Of a stretch of 6,576 nucleotides of DNA, positions 4,882 to 6,576 are shown in pieces; position 1 is the first letter of the stretch, and each line of letters begins with the position of its first letter. This DNA comes from Bacillota bacterium (GTDB taxonomy: Bacteria; Bacillota_A; Clostridia; Peptostreptococcales; Anaerovoracaceae). The DNA lies in NCBI GenBank assembly GCA_017547345.1, contig JAFYPY010000132.1, positions 1 to 6,576 of the forward strand, written 5' to 3'. A program made the translations under genes and the position numbers. Below the pieces are notes generated by a model. That model ran no database searches. It worked only from the letters and a program-made list of their open reading frames with translations, and was not told the origin of the DNA.

Positions 4882-6576
4882 ATGAATAAGAAAGAAAGAA
4901 TAAAAGAATTAATTGAAATATTAAATAAAGCGTCTAAGGCATATTATCAAGATGCAAAGGAAATAATGACGAACTTTGAATATGATGCCTTATATGATGA
5001 ATTGGTAGAGTTAGAACAGAGTACTGGAATAGTCCTTTCAAATAGCCCTACTGTAAACGTGGGGTATGAGGTTTTATCAGAACTTCCAAAGGAGGCACAT
5101 CCATCAAGGATGCTGTCTTTAGATAAAACAAAGGATGTGGACCAGCTCATATCATGGCTTGGGGGCCAAGAAGGAATCCTATCATGGAAGCTTGATGGAC
5201 TTACGGTTGTTCTAACTTATCGAGATGGAAAGTTAGTTAAAGGTGTTACAAGAGGGAATGGTGAAATTGGTGAAGTAATCACAAATAATGCTAAAGTATT
5301 TGCTAACTTGCCATTAAAAATAGATTTCAAAGGAGAGTTGATTCTTAGAGGTGAGGCTGTAATCTCTTATGCTGATTTTGAAGAAATTAATAAGAGCATA
5401 GAGGATGAGAGTTCAAAGTACAAGAATCCAAGAAATTTATGCTCAGGGTCAGTTAGACAACTCAACAATCAAGTAACAGCAGAAAGAAATGTTAGGTTCT
5501 ATGCCTTTTCTTTAGTATCTGCGCAGGGCATCGAATTTGAAAAAAGAAGTGAGCAAATGGACTGGCTTTCTAAGCAAGGCTTTGAAAATGTCACCTATAA
5601 AAAAGTAAACAAAAATACCCTTAGAGAACAAGTAAAATGGTTTTCAGACAATATAGAAAATAACCCTATTCCATCAGATGGACTTGTATTGGTATTAGAC
5701 GATATAGCTTATGGCCTTTCCCTTGGGCAGACATCAAAGTTTCCAAGAGATGCCATAGCTTTCAAGTGGCAGGATGAAATAAAAGAAACGGTTTTAAGAG
5801 AAATTGAGTGGAGTGCATCAAGGACAGGGCTAATAAATCCAGTAGCTATTTTTGAACCGGTAGAACTAGAGGGGACTACCGTTAGTAGAGCTTCTGTACA
5901 CAATATAAGCGTAATGCAAGACCTTAAACTTGGAATCGGGGACAAAATCACAGTATATAAGGCCAATATGATAATCCCCCAAATTGCTTCAAACTTAACA
6001 GAAAGCAACAATATTGAGGTACCTAGTCATTGCCCAGTTTGCGGACATGAGACTAAGATAAAAGATGAAAATGGTATAAAAACATTACACTGCATCAATG
6101 ATAATTGCCTTGCAAAACAAATTAAATTGCTATCCTTATTCGTTTCAAGGGACGCAATGAATATAGAAGGTCTTTCTGAAATGACTATAGAAAAACTGAT
6201 TGAAGCAGGGATGGTTAAAGAACTTGCGGACCTTTTCCATGTGGAGAATTTCAAAGAAGAGTTTATCGTAATGGATGGCTTTGGAGAAAAATCCTTTAAC
6301 AACCTGTTAAAGTCTGTGGAAAAGGCAAGGAATACTACGCCGGAAAGATTATTGTATAGTCTTGGTATTGCAGGCATTGGTAAGGCAAATGCAAGATTGA
6401 TTGCAAAAAGTTGTGGCAATAAATGGGAAAAGATTGAAAATCTTTCTGTAGAAGAACTTACAACTATTGAAGGTATTGGAGAGGTTATGGCTTCTAGCTT
6501 TAGGGCATACTTTGACGATGAAGACAACCAAAAAACCGTGAAGGACCTTCTTGCTGAACTAAATTTAGACGAGACT
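4882..6576 (+). CDS. ligA: NAD+-dependent DNA ligase, divergent LigA, 3' end cut by the window
   Basis: LigA seals nicks in DNA using NAD+ as AMP donor. 565 residues are visible, still open at the right edge; about 100 more, including a BRCT domain, are expected. Domains: Ia NMN-binding (1-70, YY at 21-22, EYD 33-35), adenylation (71-300), OB fold (about 301-375), zinc finger C384, C387, C404, C409, and helix-hairpin-helix repeats (about 415-560, e.g. LGIAGIG and IEGIGE). By ungapped alignment to E. coli LigA from memory, these are kept: K103 (the AMP-linked lysine, K115), D105, G106, R124, E158 (E173), R184, R192, D266 (D285) and K295 (K314). These are changed: N31 (D32), S101 (E113), N126 (D138), F209 (Y225), I258 (R277) and V271 (K290). 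The frame is intact throughout, so I read it as a divergent subfamily, not a pseudogene. Gln codons are 11 CAA to 5 CAG, unlike the ribosomal genes. Confidence 0.95.
   Translation, partial: MNKKERIKELIEILNKASKAYYQDAKEIMTNFEYDALYDELVELEQSTGIVLSNSPTVNVGYEVLSELPKEAHPSRMLSLDKTKDVDQLISWLGGQEGILSWKLDGLTVVLTYRDGKLVKGVTRGNGEIGEVITNNAKVFANLPLKIDFKGELILRGEAVISYADFEEINKSIEDESSKYKNPRNLCSGSVRQLNNQVTAERNVRFYAFSLVSAQGIEFEKRSEQMDWLSKQGFENVTYKKVNKNTLREQVKWFSDNIENNPIPSDGLVLVLDDIAYGLSLGQTSKFPRDAIAFKWQDEIKETVLREIEWSASRTGLINPVAIFEPVELEGTTVSRASVHNISVMQDLKLGIGDKITVYKANMIIPQIASNLTESNNIEVPSHCPVCGHETKIKDENGIKTLHCINDNCLAKQIKLLSLFVSRDAMNIEGLSEMTIEKLIEAGMVKELADLFHVENFKEEFIVMDGFGEKSFNNLLKSVEKARNTTPERLLYSLGIAGIGKANARLIAKSCGNKWEKIENLSVEELTTIEGIGEVMASSFRAYFDDEDNQKTVKDLLAELNLDET

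Noticed and set aside
4947..6531. Antisense frames within ligA (4947-5150, 5709-6011, 6027-6527, 6349-6531)
   Set aside because: They run opposite the continuous 565-codon ligA frame. Their Ser/Phe/Ile-rich translations are what the reverse complement of Lys/Glu-rich coding sequence gives, and two overlap each other.
4882..6576. ligA as a pseudogene because of missing conserved residues
   Set aside because: The frame is open over 565 codons, the AMP-linked lysine, key acidic residues, zinc finger and helix-hairpin-helix motifs are intact, and the gene has a good ribosome binding site in a conserved context.

Overview
The window is a low-GC housekeeping segment that reads entirely on the + strand. 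It most resembles Clostridia in the broad sense (Bacillota). The reasons are heavy AGA arginine use, strong AAGGAGG-type ribosome binding sites, a four-cysteine S4, rpsD inside the alpha operon (Bacillus subtilis keeps it elsewhere), and a pcrA-ligA pair. The genus cannot be fixed from what is visible.

Positions 1-2512 are the distal end of the ribosomal alpha operon: the last codons of rpsM, then rpsK (S11), rpsD (S4), rpoA (RNA polymerase alpha) and rplQ (L17), closed by a very clean intrinsic terminator at 2478-2512. Gaps between genes are 15 to 55 nt and each start has a Shine-Dalgarno site. rpoA starts at GTG. rpsD, rpoA and rplQ each end in two consecutive in-frame stop codons, and all 22 glutamines of the four complete genes are CAG, as expected of very highly translated genes.

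Positions 2513-2634 hold a spacer with an extended -10 promoter (TGnTATAAT at 2591-2599). It should start a second transcription unit: pcrA (2635-4863, UvrD/PcrA-type 3'-5' helicase) and, 18 nt later, ligA (4882 to the right edge, NAD+-dependent DNA ligase, cut by the window). Both act in repair and replication: the helicase unwinds, or clears proteins and stalled RNA polymerase, and the ligase seals the remaining nicks. The PcrA C-terminal module is the kind known to bind RNA polymerase, which links this unit functionally to the rpoA gene next door.

I see no mobile element, CRISPR array, tRNA, riboswitch or clearly new system. The observation most worth following is the ligase. It keeps the catalytic lysine and most metal and phosphate ligands, but lacks several residues that are near-invariant in textbook LigA. 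These include both side chains that contact adenine in the E. coli enzyme (E113 becomes Ser101, K290 becomes Val271). The reading frame and zinc finger are intact, so this looks like a divergent functional subfamily rather than a decaying gene.
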